The notes under the pieces were generated by a model, which searched no databases, had not been told where the DNA came from, and saw only the letters and a program-made list of their open reading frames with translations. A DNA stretch of 64,000 bases, taken from positions 7,674,001 to 7,738,000 of the forward strand of contig NC_060238.1 of NCBI RefSeq assembly GCF_021155775.2, in the 5' to 3' direction. Every line of letters begins with the position of its first letter. Position 1 is the first letter of the stretch. The stretch comes from Neodiprion pinetum (taxonomy: Eukaryota; Arthropoda; Insecta; Hymenoptera; Diprionidae). Below are positions 24,307 through 34,375 of the stretch, piece by piece. The translations under genes and the position numbers were made by a program.

Positions 24307-26698
24307 TTAGCCCTTCTTTCGTACATAGGTATGCCGTGATCGAGCTAGTTTTAACCAGTCTTTCACGGCACACGAAACACTGGTTTCGGTTGCATCACCA
24401 ATTTCCTTCTTGCCAAGAAAGGTTTGTTTCACAGCCTCTGAGAAAAAATACATCAAAAGGAAGGTACAATATCACGATATTGATAACTGATAAGGAATAA
24501 TTTCAATGTAAATTGTGATGAATCTCGAATATATTGGGAAAAAAGTTAACAGTTTGCATAATTTGAATAATAATGTGTGAATAATATTGTTTTCACACGA
24601 TAAATCCAAGTAATAACTGTTTCTCGAAAATTTCATGAATTATTCATTACCGTAAACAGTTTCCATTGTCAATGTCTTTTGAAATGGGACTTTGTCCCTC
24701 CCTGCCCAATTGAATTGCATCGCTAATTCGTTTGTGAGTAGTGACCTCATTATAGCCAACACACATTGGCGACCGCTTGTCCCTCCAACAGAAGCCAGTT
24801 TCCCGGTCTGCAACAAAATACTAAAATGAATGAATGTCGAATTGAATTCAAAATATTCTTACTGTTATCAACATCGATAACAATTTTGACTAGTTGGAGA
24901 TTGTCGATTCCTAATATTTTTTCAGCATTTTTTAACGTTAACCCTCTCGATCAGACCGAGACCGATTTCATGTTGAATGAAAATCTCTCACCATATTGAT
25001 ATTTCGATGGGTGAAAGCAGTTTACCTCAGGGTTTAGGAGTATCTATAAGGCCATCTGACCTTGCTTAATGGAACTATGCAGTTAGAACCCTGACCTTGC
25101 GACCGATACAGTTTTATGAAGCCTCAAAGTGCGTGTTGCGTAGAAGCAACATACGGTCCGAGAGGGTTAAAACGTTACGAACCGCAATTCTGTATGCCTG
25201 TAGTAATTTTCATTATTCCTTTGCAGTCAACACATACCGAGCGTATTCTTCAATGAGAGACAACCCCCTCCCTAGTGCTAAGCCAACTCAGGCACATGAC
25301 GCGTACGTGAAGTTCGGTCGAGTGGAGACTAACATGGCCACTGGCATTCTATCCCCTCCCGGCCGAGCCTCATGTGCCTGTGTTGGTTTGCGCTAGGGAG
25401 GGGGTTGGCCCTCATTGAAGAATACGCTCGGTATTAGTACCTATCCGTATGTCATGACATACATATTTTGAATATGATTGCAAGGTCTACTCACTAAATA
25501 AGTTCGATGCTCTTCGGATTTCAGGATATTTTCGAGGTTGGAGAAGTCTTCCATGGAGTTAAGAGGAAGTTTTGGGAATTCGGCTGGTTTCTTTGTTACG
25601 TCGATGCTGACTTCCTTCTGTTTTGAGAAGATTTTACGTAGTAGCAGATGGTTTTGTTCAGTGTAGGATTTAATGTGTTCTAAATACTGCAGAGTTTTTT
25701 CTTCAAAGGTATTCTGTTCGCGTGATGTGGTCGGGGTTGAAGGTTCAAGTTGTGAAAAGGATCTTGATAAGTCATATTGCGTGGTAGACCTGATGATCCT
25801 ACTAGAAATGTTTCTATTTGATGTTTCATATCCAGACAACTGATTCGGTGACTCATGGGAATTATCATTATACTGGTGCTGTACGATCTTGTGGGCCAAG
25901 TTTTTCTTTGGTGTCTGATTTTTGGTAGATCCTTTGGCTGAGTTAATGTAGCGAGTATTCTTATTACGGTTAGAAGTCGATTCATCGACTTCGGACGGTG
26001 GCAAATTCTCGTCAGCTGAAGAGGTGTAACCTAAACTACTTGAACTTTCACGAGAACGCTTCGTTTTTTTTTTTTTGTTACTAACGTGTCGATTTTTAGC
26101 CTTCTTCTTGTCGGTTTTGTGTTTACGTTTTTTCTTTTGCGGCTCAGGTTCGACATCATCACTGTTCGTAGCTTCATTCTCGTCCACGTCATTGGTAATA
26201 TCTTGCTGAGGTATTACAGTGGATTTTTTAGCGATGTTGCGAATTATTCCGGATTCATCGGACGTGCCCAGCTCCAGTAGGCGCGCCATCGTTGCTTCGG
26301 TGTCGTGGTAGTCATCTGTTAGTTAATCAAGGAATATCAATCAATACCGAATGCTCATTGATTAGCAAAATTAATCACAAATGTACAATATGATCAAAAT
26401 ATATCGTCGTAACTCTTATCCAAGTGAAAATTAATATGATTGAAACATTCAATCCGTATACAATTGTAAAAAAAAGTTCTACGTTCCAATAATCACCTCC
26501 GGTATGCAGTACTTTGTGAATGGCAAACTTTGGCCATGTTTTTTCATAGGCAGCCTTTGATTTTACAAGTTTTGTAAAATGATCTTCAGTTTTTGTCCGT
26601 GGCCAGTAACATTGGGTGTTGTTTTCGACCAGCCAAAGAACTGGTACCAATGCGCATTCTCTATCTTCGCCAACCAAGAATTCAATCACCGCATACAT
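24307..26698 (-). CDS. Transposon-borne DUF4806 protein, four exons
   Basis: Exons on the minus strand: 26497-26698, 25495-26315, 24651-24807 and 24307-24437, joined by GT-AG introns with the frame kept, giving 436 codons plus TAA. The start is the ATG of MYAVIEF, the usual opening of this family. The N-terminal module (MYAVIEFLVGEDRE, LVENNTQCYWP) is followed by an acidic stretch, a strongly basic Lys/Arg run around residues 120-150 that looks like a nuclear signal, a Ser/Asn-rich linker, and a C-terminal DUF4806 domain from about residue 314. The signature sits in exon 3 (LASVGGTSGRQCVLAIMRSL, then LTNELAMQFNWAGR). Intron 1 is short; intron 2 holds a MITE. DUF4806 is of unknown function; association with transposases of the next-door type is from my recollection. 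I infer a DNA-binding or accessory role. No frameshift or stop is seen. Confidence 0.8.
25237..25431. mobile_element. MITE hairpin nested in the DUF4806 gene intron
   Basis: A 195-bp element with about 60-bp inverted arms: the left begins CCGAGCGTATTCTTCAATGA and the right mirrors it exactly for the first 21 bases. Inner blocks CCAACCCCCTCCCTAG and CAGGCACATG also pair. TA lies directly outside both ends. It sits inside intron 2 (24808-25494), away from the splice sites, so it would be removed from the mRNA. Confidence 0.85.
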
Positions 26699-27128
26699 AG
26701 TTCTGCAGCACGACTGAGTAAAAACATCGTTAAATGTATCATATTCTCTAGTCTGGTGTATAAATTTATATTTGATCAAAATTCAAGCACTTTTATTCCA
26801 CTCTGAGCAAAAAGTGCCAGTTTAAAAGTTTTTAATTAGGACATCAACATAGGAATATGCAAGGTAGTATATAAGTTAAAAGATGAATCGATCATGAAAC
26901 ATTATGAAGATTTTGGGAACGCATGTCTAACCAATACTTGAACGTCAATGTGACGTACAAAACTATAATAAATCAGCTCAAAAGTGATGTTATGAACATA
27001 TGGTAGAGTTGGGTATATTGGACTACTAGGTAAATTAGACTCGGCATATACGGTATATGGTAATAGGTATACGATAATGTTATTTTTTGCTAAACATCTC
27101 AATTGAAGCAAACTTTTAATATAAAAGA
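26699..27128. other. Gap between the two transposon genes
   Basis: Between the DUF4806 start codon and the palindrome. A possible splice acceptor (GTGCTGCAG, 26704-26712) lies just upstream of the ATG, so an untranslated first exon may exist. Nothing else is recognisable. Confidence 0.4.
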
Positions 27129-27245
27129 GATAATGAACCTACGATTCTCGGGAATGTGTGCGAGGTAGACATAGACATACTATACATGTCTTGAACGAAT
27201 CCCTCTTCCTCGTACACATTGCCGAGAATCGTAGGTTCATCATCT
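27129..27245. repeat. Intergenic palindrome between the two transposon genes
   Basis: Left arm from 27129 with ATGAACCTACGATTCTCGG and right arm ending 27245 with CCGAGAATCGTAGGTTCAT. Arms are about 37 bp and almost perfect, separated by about 40 bp. It lies 53 bp past the transposase stop and would fold in its 3' untranslated RNA if the transcript extends that far. It may be a regulatory hairpin or a small MITE. Confidence 0.75.
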
Positions 27246-27297
27246 GTTTTTTGTCGAGAGCTCGTTTCGTTGAGATGTTTAACAAAAAATAAAAATT

Positions 27298-29376
27298 TTA
27301 TTTCATTTCGTGTAGTATCGGAGTTACTGCGAAACCATCTTTAAATGGAAGACAGACGAATTTATGTAATATATCATCGACGCGATAAGATTTCGCTACG
27401 TTGAAACTTCTTACGAAAAAAATCCCTAGTTTGGAAGATTTAATAGGTTTCTGATAAAGGTCTCGCTTGTACTTGAACGGAGTACCTATAATTCTATATT
27501 CTCCGGCAATGAAAAGGATTGATTTGATCACTAATATTTCTGTCCCACAAGCTACTACATTATCCGGCCTTTTTATTGATATTTTGAATTTTTTCGTTTC
27601 CAGAGCCTGACATTCACGAGAATTTCCAATAAATTTGGGTTTAGGAATAAATTTTTCCTGACAATTAGTTTTACGAATAGAACTTAGTTCTTCAAGTCGA
27701 TTACTCAGCTGCTGCAGCGGCAAGCGTTTCGATCGAATAAGTCGTTTCAAATGGCCCAAATGATTTTCATACACAAAGCAACTGTATTCTTCTAATGGGC
27801 CAAATCGTTCTACGTCGTCTATGACATGCAGCAGCGAATGTACATTATATACGACAAAGTTTTGTCCGTATATCTTAGCACCTTGAGTAACGAATTTTTC
27901 GATCATATCTTGCGCGATGTTTCGAAAACGCGAGAACAAGGCTGTATTCGATAGAATATACACGGCGGCAGACAATAATAAAAAATGTTTGTACTTTTTT
28001 CGATCTAGCACATCCCGCATTACAACAGGGCCGGAATATAACAAGAAAAATCTAAATTCTGTCGCTTTCCATCGATGCAAATCCAAAAATCCACGGGGCT
28101 TTCGAGGAAACTCTGCCGGAACATATCGCGCCAATAGTTTCATTATACGTTCAATTTCTAACAAAATATCCTTAGACAATTTGCAATCACGTGAACCCTC
28201 GACCCAGTATTTAAGGAGCAACCTCTTCAAAATTCCCAGGTAGATTAAATGCATGGGATCTAAAGGAAATTGGGAGACTAGTCCCACGTAAAGATCTAAA
28301 AGAGGCGAACGTCCTTTAACGTGACGATCGTTTTCACTAGGTGCAACAAAATCACTATCTTTTCGCTTCTGGAATTCGGTGTCACATGGATAACACAGTT
28401 TACGGTTGAGATGAACTGCGCGAATCTTACACCTCTCGCAAGCATCCTTACCCGAATGTCCTAAACACATTTTCAACATAGATCTCGCGGGCGCGTCACA
28501 CGCGAATAAACCAACTCTGACAAAGTATTTGGTGCCATTAAACTCAAAACCATTGGTGCTTAAACGTGACGTTTCTTTAATTAAATCTCGTAAATATGAA
28601 GATAGTGGCATCGGTTTACCCGTACCATAATAAACACCAATTACAAATGGGCTATCATCGATCATTGAAATACTGCGTCCCAAAATTGGCCAAAATGATG
28701 TTCCGCTACTTTTATAAACGGGAATCCCATCAATATTAAAATCAACTCGCAACGTATGTTCAGGTGACAGTCCTTTTTTGAGACCTGACTCGAGTTTTTG
28801 TCTCAAGCATTTCTCCAAACCGAAATAACACATTTCTCCGTTGTCTAAATTTAACGTTTCAATACGTCGTGACGTGTGAAGTAGAGTCCTAGCACTTAAG
28901 GGTAAGATAGGATGTGCTGGTTTCAATAATGCTAGCAATTGATCGATCGCGTTATGTGTGATGTTATTTGAAGATGCCCAGTCGCGCAAATTTTCAACAA
29001 AGTTCGTTTCATCATCTAAATGCACTTCATCGCTGACGGAACTTGAATTATCTTCAGAACTGTACAACGTAGCTTTGATGCTATCTATGTCACTTTCGAT
29101 GTCTTTGAAATCTTTATTATCGCGGTTCGAATTAGAGTTTTCTTCATTCTGTTCATTACTTTGATGGATATGATCAACATCATAATCGCTATCTATAGAG
29201 TGCACATATTCTCCGATACAAGACACATGTTCATGACTAGCATCTTTTAATTGTGATTTCGTAAGGTGCTCGAGTGCACAATTATTGCCTGCAATACTCA
29301 GTAATACTTTACGAGTATTTATAGCTGTTTTGCGACGCAAATGTCGTTTACTCAGAACTTTTAAATCATGAGGCAT
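27298..29376 (-). CDS. CACTA/EnSpm-like transposase, intact
   Basis: One uninterrupted frame of 692 codons. Residues 1-130 are variable and acidic. The core follows the DDE transposase family often seen in animals with a DUF4218-like end: FNIDGIPVYKSSGTSFWPIL (Asp216), ACDAPAR (Asp294), a zinc-ligand-like CLGHSGKDACERC (Cys304, 313, 316), FPLDPMHLIYLG (Asp373-x-x-His), RWKATEFRFFLLYSGP (from 435), VHSLLHVIDDVERFGPL and ENHLGHLKRL (Glu537). Asp216, Asp294 and Glu537 are plausible catalytic residues. The enzyme would cut and join the element ends in the nucleus. An AATAAA overlaps the TAA stop, and an acceptor (TTTTCAG at 29469) lies 92 bp upstream of the ATG, so a 5' untranslated intron is likely. 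No stop or frameshift suggests recent activity. The exact superfamily branch should be settled by phylogeny. Confidence 0.88.
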   Translation of the reverse strand: MPHDLKVLSKRHLRRKTAINTRKVLLSIAGNNCALEHLTKSQLKDASHEHVSCIGEYVHSIDSDYDVDHIHQSNEQNEENSNSNRDNKDFKDIESDIDSIKATLYSSEDNSSSVSDEVHLDDETNFVENLRDWASSNNITHNAIDQLLALLKPAHPILPLSARTLLHTSRRIETLNLDNGEMCYFGLEKCLRQKLESGLKKGLSPEHTLRVDFNIDGIPVYKSSGTSFWPILGRSISMIDDSPFVIGVYYGTGKPMPLSSYLRDLIKETSRLSTNGFEFNGTKYFVRVGLFACDAPARSMLKMCLGHSGKDACERCKIRAVHLNRKLCYPCDTEFQKRKDSDFVAPSENDRHVKGRSPLLDLYVGLVSQFPLDPMHLIYLGILKRLLLKYWVEGSRDCKLSKDILLEIERIMKLLARYVPAEFPRKPRGFLDLHRWKATEFRFFLLYSGPVVMRDVLDRKKYKHFLLLSAAVYILSNTALFSRFRNIAQDMIEKFVTQGAKIYGQNFVVYNVHSLLHVIDDVERFGPLEEYSCFVYENHLGHLKRLIRSKRLPLQQLSNRLEELSSIRKTNCQEKFIPKPKFIGNSRECQALETKKFKISIKRPDNVVACGTEILVIKSILFIAGEYRIIGTPFKYKRDLYQKPIKSSKLGIFFVRSFNVAKSYRVDDILHKFVCLPFKDGFAVTPILHEMK

Positions 29377-29468
29377 GTTATAAAACTAAATAATAATACA
29401 CACCAGACAAGAAATGATGTACGCTTTAACGTGCTTGCCTTATTTGTCGTAAATATCCGCACACCACT

Positions 29469-30970
29469 CTGAAAACTAAAAGTTAAATGAACCTAATGAA
29501 CGTAGTACGTGAGTCAATACAGAAGATTCATAGCAATAAAGCTTTTACACGAGTTAGCGCAACAATTTATATAAAATTTTATTGAAAATTAAGTAATTTG
29601 ATCAAAAATGCTGTTTCGTGTATATTTTCTTGGATTTGGGCTAAATAAATATTAAAAAGGCATTTGTAGCCGAACAATTTTGTAAACACGAATAAAAAAC
29701 GTGGTCAGCTACCCATCGAACGTATATAATACGCAGGTAATGAGTAGTTTCATTCTATTGGATTTGACTCTGACATTTACCGATAAACGCATAGTATACT
29801 CATGATTTACGTTCAGTAGTAGGAATCGTGATATATTTCAGGACTAGATAGTACTGTTACTAATATTATTATTCTATAGTACTTATAGTTCTATGTATCG
29901 CTATTTATTGTTACTACAAATTAAACAAGATCGTAGTTTAACGTTGAACCAATTCTGGGCCGATGTCCTGCTTATATTCTAATACTTTTCGAATAGTATA
30001 TCATGACGCCTACTACTGAACGTAAATCATGAGTATACTATACGTTTATCGGTAAAGATCAAAGTCAAATCCAATGGAATAAAATTACTTGTTACGAATT
30101 TCCTGCGTATTATATACGTTTGATGGGTAGATGACCACTATTTTTACCAGTGTTTACAAAATTATTCAGGTGCAAATCCCTTTTTAATATTTATTCAGCC
30201 CAAATCCAAGAAAATATACACAAAACAGAATTTTGGATCAAAATACATAATTTTTAATAAACCTCTATATAAGTTGTTGCACTAACTGGTGAAAAAGCTT
30301 TATTGCTACGGATCTTCTCTATTGTCTCTATTGTCTAACATGACCGTCTTCTTCTGATGGATAATAATTGTTATTTTCAATTGAAGGGAAAAGAAAATAA
30401 AAAATATTGTCAAAATAATATTTCTGTGATTTCGATGGCACAGAAATATTTACGTGGCTGTATTACTATACTTTGTTACTTTGGAAGATGCTACGAGTTC
30501 ATATGTATGTTATAGATATGTTGAAACGGTATCTAAAAAAATAATAAACACGAAACCGATTTCAAACAATACAGAGCAAAAGTTACTAATAACCGCATGA
30601 TCACATGGGATGATTATTAACATGAAGTTTTCCTCAAATTCGACAAGAACTAATATAATTAACCTATAATATACGTATCATAGTAAACTTAACACATATA
30701 AATAACGTTTAAAAACAGTTCAAAAATATTCATGAACGTTATATAATAAACAATAAACTATTCCATATTTTTATGGTACATCGTTTGGTTTAGAGAAAAA
30801 GACGCAGAACATTACACATAGTTTCTTTTGAAGAAAGAAAAGAAAGGAAAGAAAAAAATACAGAAGAGACAGAATTTGAGTTGCAAAACACATTATTTTT
30901 TCAACCAAGAATGCTCGATGTATTAAGACAAAATACCACCATATTTGGAAAAATATGTAGTTGTACTTAC
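29469..30970 (-). other. Probable intron in the 5' leader of the transposase gene
   Basis: On the minus strand a strong donor (GCTG then GTAAGTAC, 30963-30971) and a pyrimidine-rich acceptor (AACTTTTAGTTTTCAG, ending 29469) frame about 1.5 kb with no coding content. The GC-richer block at 30975-31260 would be the untranslated first exon and promoter. This is inferred from signals only. Confidence 0.45.
29513..30326. repeat. Large inverted repeat, arms about 330 bp
   Basis: Left arm 29513-29842 and right arm 29995-30326 are inverted copies with scattered changes. Paired blocks include TAGCAATAAAGCTTTT at the outer ends, TTTTAATATTTATT, CGTATTATATACGT and CATGAGTATACTATRCGTTT near the centre. 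The loop is about 150 bp. It may be a nested foldback element or part of the transposon's own control region. Confidence 0.85.
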
Positions 30971-30974
30971 CAGC

Positions 30975-31400
30975 GTTATTTAATGACGAATTTGCTTCTT
31001 CCGTCTAGGCCGCAGATTAACAATAGCTTCTCACCTTTTTTGCTACACGATCACCGATCGATCCGAGCACCTCCGCATTCGGTTGACGAATAACGCCATA
31101 ACCAGCGCCTGAGGCCAGTTGCAAGGGTGGGGATGAATATAGGCTCCCAGACAAAGACAAAGATAGAGGAGACGCAAGAGCGACAGAGAGATCGTGCCCA
31201 AAAGGGAATCAACTTTGCCATATATGCCCGTGTTATTCCGAGCTGTCCTTGTCTTACCACTCGCTATACTTACACTTACTGTATGAATGCGCGGTCCATG
31301 GGATAAGTTCTGTCTCTACATATAATTATTGCGCTCTTACTCTAGCTTGCAGCGTTACCGACGCTGACGCACCAGAGCAGGAGAATAATATATCAGTAGT
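30975..31400 (-). promoter_or_regulatory. Putative promoter and leader of the transposase gene
   Basis: A locally GC-richer, CpG-containing block upstream of the strong minus-strand donor at 30970. Short open frames on both strands show no similarity. The call rests on position and composition. Confidence 0.35.
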
Positions 31401-32169
31401 GACACAATGTATAACGCACAGAACTCCGATAAAATAGCGCGAAAAATAAACGTACAAACGACGTTAAAAATGCGACAGGATATGATGAACGCTTGTTTTA
31501 GCAAGTACTCATACAAGATATTGAAGTCTTGACGTAATTCGTGCCAAATAATGAGATTTAATATATTATAATATGATAACCAATATTGTGAAATAATTAT
31601 AAAAATGTACAATAAATTATTATTCTTGGTACGAAATTATTCACGTTTCGGACACTTCTTTATTCTCTTCCTTTTATTGGTTATATCTATGTTCCATGCA
31701 CCGGTAAATGAATACAAGATCAGTGTTCAGCTTTAGTTACCACATAATATTGGCATCAAAATAACGGGTAATTAAAGTCCATTTTTCGGAAACTAATTAT
31801 AAGATAATCAACTGATTTGGCCACCGCTTGGCATCAGGCGGTTCCGCATACATGAATACTAAAAGTGCGTTCATAATCTGAATATTGTACTCAACGTTGA
31901 ATTTTCCTCAATCGTGTTGAAGTAAAACAAGTATGAACCCATTTGATCAAATATACATATTATACAATTCAATGTATCTTGAAAATAGTCCGATATTGAA
32001 TAAATTTCATAAACGGTTATTGAACGTAGATCACAAGTAGCAGTAAAACGTGAACAATAATCGTTGAAAAAATACGTTCATCAAACGATGAATATATTTC
32101 TGTGCAATAGTGGAAAACCGCAATAATTAAGCGCTTAATTGGGGTTGCTGGTAGTTGTATGATGAATGT

Positions 32170-32172
<3 letters not shown>

Positions 32173-32211
<39 letters not shown>
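32173..32211. repeat. AT microsatellite
   Basis: An uninterrupted AT dinucleotide run of about 38 bases abutting the hairpin element; a shorter TA run abuts its other end (33140-33153). Confidence 0.9.
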
Positions 32212-32215
<4 letters not shown>

Positions 32216-33140
32216 GGTGTGTCGAAAATGAACTTTTTTTTTTCTTCGCTCCTACCACTCAAAACTTTAGGTTTTGACATTAAAGAGGTCCTCGTTCAAG
32301 GAGGGCGCTGTAGCTTGAAGTTTAGAAGTCGCTCAACGAGGATTTAGGTTTCCCATCTAATTAACACGTAAAAAATATTGTTTTTCGTTCAAAATGATGT
32401 CAGGCATCCAAAAAATTGGCGATTTCTGTGCTTCTTGGCTTATTTGAAAGCATGACTCATCCCCTAAACGATGATAGGTCGTTTTTCGACTTACCTTGTA
32501 CCAATTTTTTTTACGCCACTTTTCGACCACAATAGTCACTTTTTCAAGTTTACAAAGTCTCCAATGTATCAATGAGTTCAAAATGAATTGCTACAAGTAT
32601 TGATTCTTGATTCGAATATAAATAACCAATTCCAAAAATTAGTGAAACATACAAAATTTCTCAAAATAAACATGGTTTTTTGAATAAAATTGAAGATACG
32701 GAATTTACCAATTTTTAGAATTGGTTATTTATATTCGAATCAAGAATCAATACTTGTAGCAATTCATTTTGGACTCATTGATACCTTGGAGACTTTGTAA
32801 ACTTGAAAAAGTGACTATTGTGGTCGAAAAGTGGCGTAAAAAAAAATTGGAACAAGGTAAGTCGAAAAACGACCTATCATCGTTTAGGGGATGAGTCATG
32901 CTTTCAAATAAGCCAAGAAATACAGACATCGCCAATTTTATGGTTGCCTGACATCATTTTGAACGAAAAACAATATTTTTTACGTGTTAATTAGATGGGA
33001 AACCTAAATCCTCGTTGAGCGACTTCTAAACTTCAAGCTACAGCGCCCTCCTTGAACGAGGACCTCTTTAATGTCAAAACCTAAAGTTTTGAGTGGTAGG
33101 AGCGAAGAAAAAAAAAAAGTTCATTTTCGACACACCCTAA
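32212..33140. mobile_element. Near-perfect hairpin element, arms about 430 bp
   Basis: The left arm (32212-32645) begins TTAGGGTGTGTCGAAAATGA; the right arm (32706-33140) is its reverse complement with only about ten differences over 430 bp. The loop is about 60 bp. Both outer ends sit in TA-rich sequence, so a TA duplication cannot be separated from the microsatellite. The very high arm identity means recent origin or continuing gene conversion. A transcript would fold into a long double-stranded RNA. Short open frames inside are mirror images of one another and not genes. Confidence 0.92.
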
Positions 33141-33782
33141 TATATATATATATAGATGTTGTAGACACCAAGATTGAAAATGAATTTCATAAACGTCTAT
33201 CACGCGTAGATCAGAAATACCAATAAAACGTACATTATAATAGTCGAAGATATACGTTCATAAAACAATCAATATACTGCTGTGCAATGGTGAATAGGAA
33301 GTATGATAAACGTCTAATTAAAGTTGCTGGCAGTTGTGTCATGAATGAATATTATATGTTGTGATTACCAAAATCATAAACGAATTTCGTGAACGTTAAT
33401 AGCTCGTAATTTGTAAATTCAAATGAAACGATTCTGATAAAACGTTGAAAGATGGAGTACCAACATCGTTAAACATATAAGTTTTAAACGATTTTCGTAC
33501 GAATAATGAACAAATATACTATACGTTGCTTTTGCTATAATAATACGTATTTTAAACTTCTGTATAATGAAATACGCATAATAAACAGAGTAATCATACG
33601 AATAATATCCATCCGAAATATTACAGTATATGTGATACGGTTGAATTTTATACTTATACCATTATTAAACGACTTCGACGTTTCATATACGAAATTTATA
33701 CTGGTGTGTGTTTATTGGGAAGCTTCGTTTTATCTCTTCTTATCGAAAAAAAAAAAAAAAAAAATCGCCGACAATCACCCGT

Positions 33783-34007
33783 TTAGGTCTTCAAATCAGG
33801 ACACCTCGTTAAATACTGTCTCATATACGGACCATCAATTTCATCTCGATCAAAATTAGCGCAAGCGTGATGTATTACAGTTTTTCTGAATTTTTTTCCG
33901 TTCGAACACTTTTCGAAAAACAATTCCGCTTCTCGACCCAACGTAGAGACTTCACTAGCGACTAGCCGAAACAGCGTTTCGATTTTATGCCTACGAAAAT
34001 TCAACAT
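33783..34007 (-). CDS. Short hypothetical reading frame
   Basis: A 74-codon frame begins MLNFRRHKIETLF and contains HHACANFDRDEIDG and RQYLTRCPDLKT. Codon choice looks more protein-like than that of surrounding frames, and it lies 63 bp from the right end of the transposon. I do not recognise a family. It could be an exon of a gene near the insertion, a decayed transposon gene, or chance. Confidence 0.25.
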   Translation of the reverse strand: MLNFRRHKIETLFRLVASEVSTLGREAELFFEKCSNGKKFRKTVIHHACANFDRDEIDGPYMRQYLTRCPDLKT

Positions 34008-34064
34008 CGAGAGAGCAAACGAAAAGCTGTTGGAATGATTATGAATATTATTTTCATGGAATAC

Positions 34065-34375
34065 ATGGAGGAGCAGGGCGACGAAGAGGACGAAGGTGGT
34101 CGGAGGTGGATGGAGGTGGCAGGAGATGGCAGGAGGTGGCAGGAGGTGGTTGGAGCGGGTAGGAAGTATTTGGTGGTGGTTGGAAGTGATCGTGGCTGGT
34201 CGTGGAGGACGAGGACGACGAGGTTGATGAGGTGTGGCGATGAGGTGGAGGACGGGGTCGAAGTGGACGAGGAGGACGAAGGTGGTCGGCGGTGGGAGGA
34301 GGTAGTTGACGGTGGTTGGAGGTGCTCGAAGGTTGTTGCGGTGGTCGTCGGAGGCGGTTGGCGGTGGACGCGGTT
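34065..34375 (+). repeat. G-rich minisatellite (GGTGG / GGAGGTGG units)
   Basis: Runs of GGAGGTGGCAGGAGGTGG-like units and GACGAGGACGA units fill about 300 bp and are almost devoid of C-runs on this strand. Frames are open on both strands (Gly/Arg/Trp-rich plus, Pro/Ser-rich minus) because of the composition. No evidence of a real protein. Confidence 0.75.

Larger units (their letters stand above)
31990..33680. promoter_or_regulatory. Right subterminal repeat region of the transposon
   Basis: Two diverged direct copies of about 170 bp (32000-32172 and 33182-33350) share CATAAACG, GTAGATCA, AATAAAACGT, ATACGTTCAT, TGTGCAAT and GTTGCTGG-AGTTGT. A partial third starts near 33369. All are rich in ATAAACGT/ACGTTTTAT motifs like those at the left end. 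The hairpin element at 32212-33140 separates the first two copies. Confidence 0.6.
23432..33719. mobile_element. Autonomous CACTA/EnSpm-like DNA transposon, about 10.3 kb
   Basis: The two ends are inverted matches: the left reads CCCAATAAACAATGCCAGTA (23432 on) and the right, reversed, CCCAATAAACACACACCAGT (to 33719), with similarity continuing for about 40 bp. Inside lie, both on the minus strand, an intact transposase (27298-29376) and an intact DUF4806 protein gene (24307-26698). The subterminal regions (23460-24030 and 31990-33680) are full of short ACGT-centred motifs such as ATAAACGT and ACGTTTTAT, the layout known from CACTA elements, where such repeats bind an element-encoded protein. 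The outside bases are AAGAA on the left and AAGCTT on the right, so a 3-bp AAG duplication is possible but not clean. Later hairpin elements are nested at 25237-25431 and 32212-33140. The boundaries are my inference from the end match. Confidence 0.75.

Noticed and set aside
27917..28243. 108-codon plus-strand frame
   Set aside because: Lies antisense inside the transposase gene and is a shadow of it.
32357..32935. Two similar minus-strand frames inside the hairpin element
   Set aside because: They are mirror-image by-products of the inverted arms, not genes.
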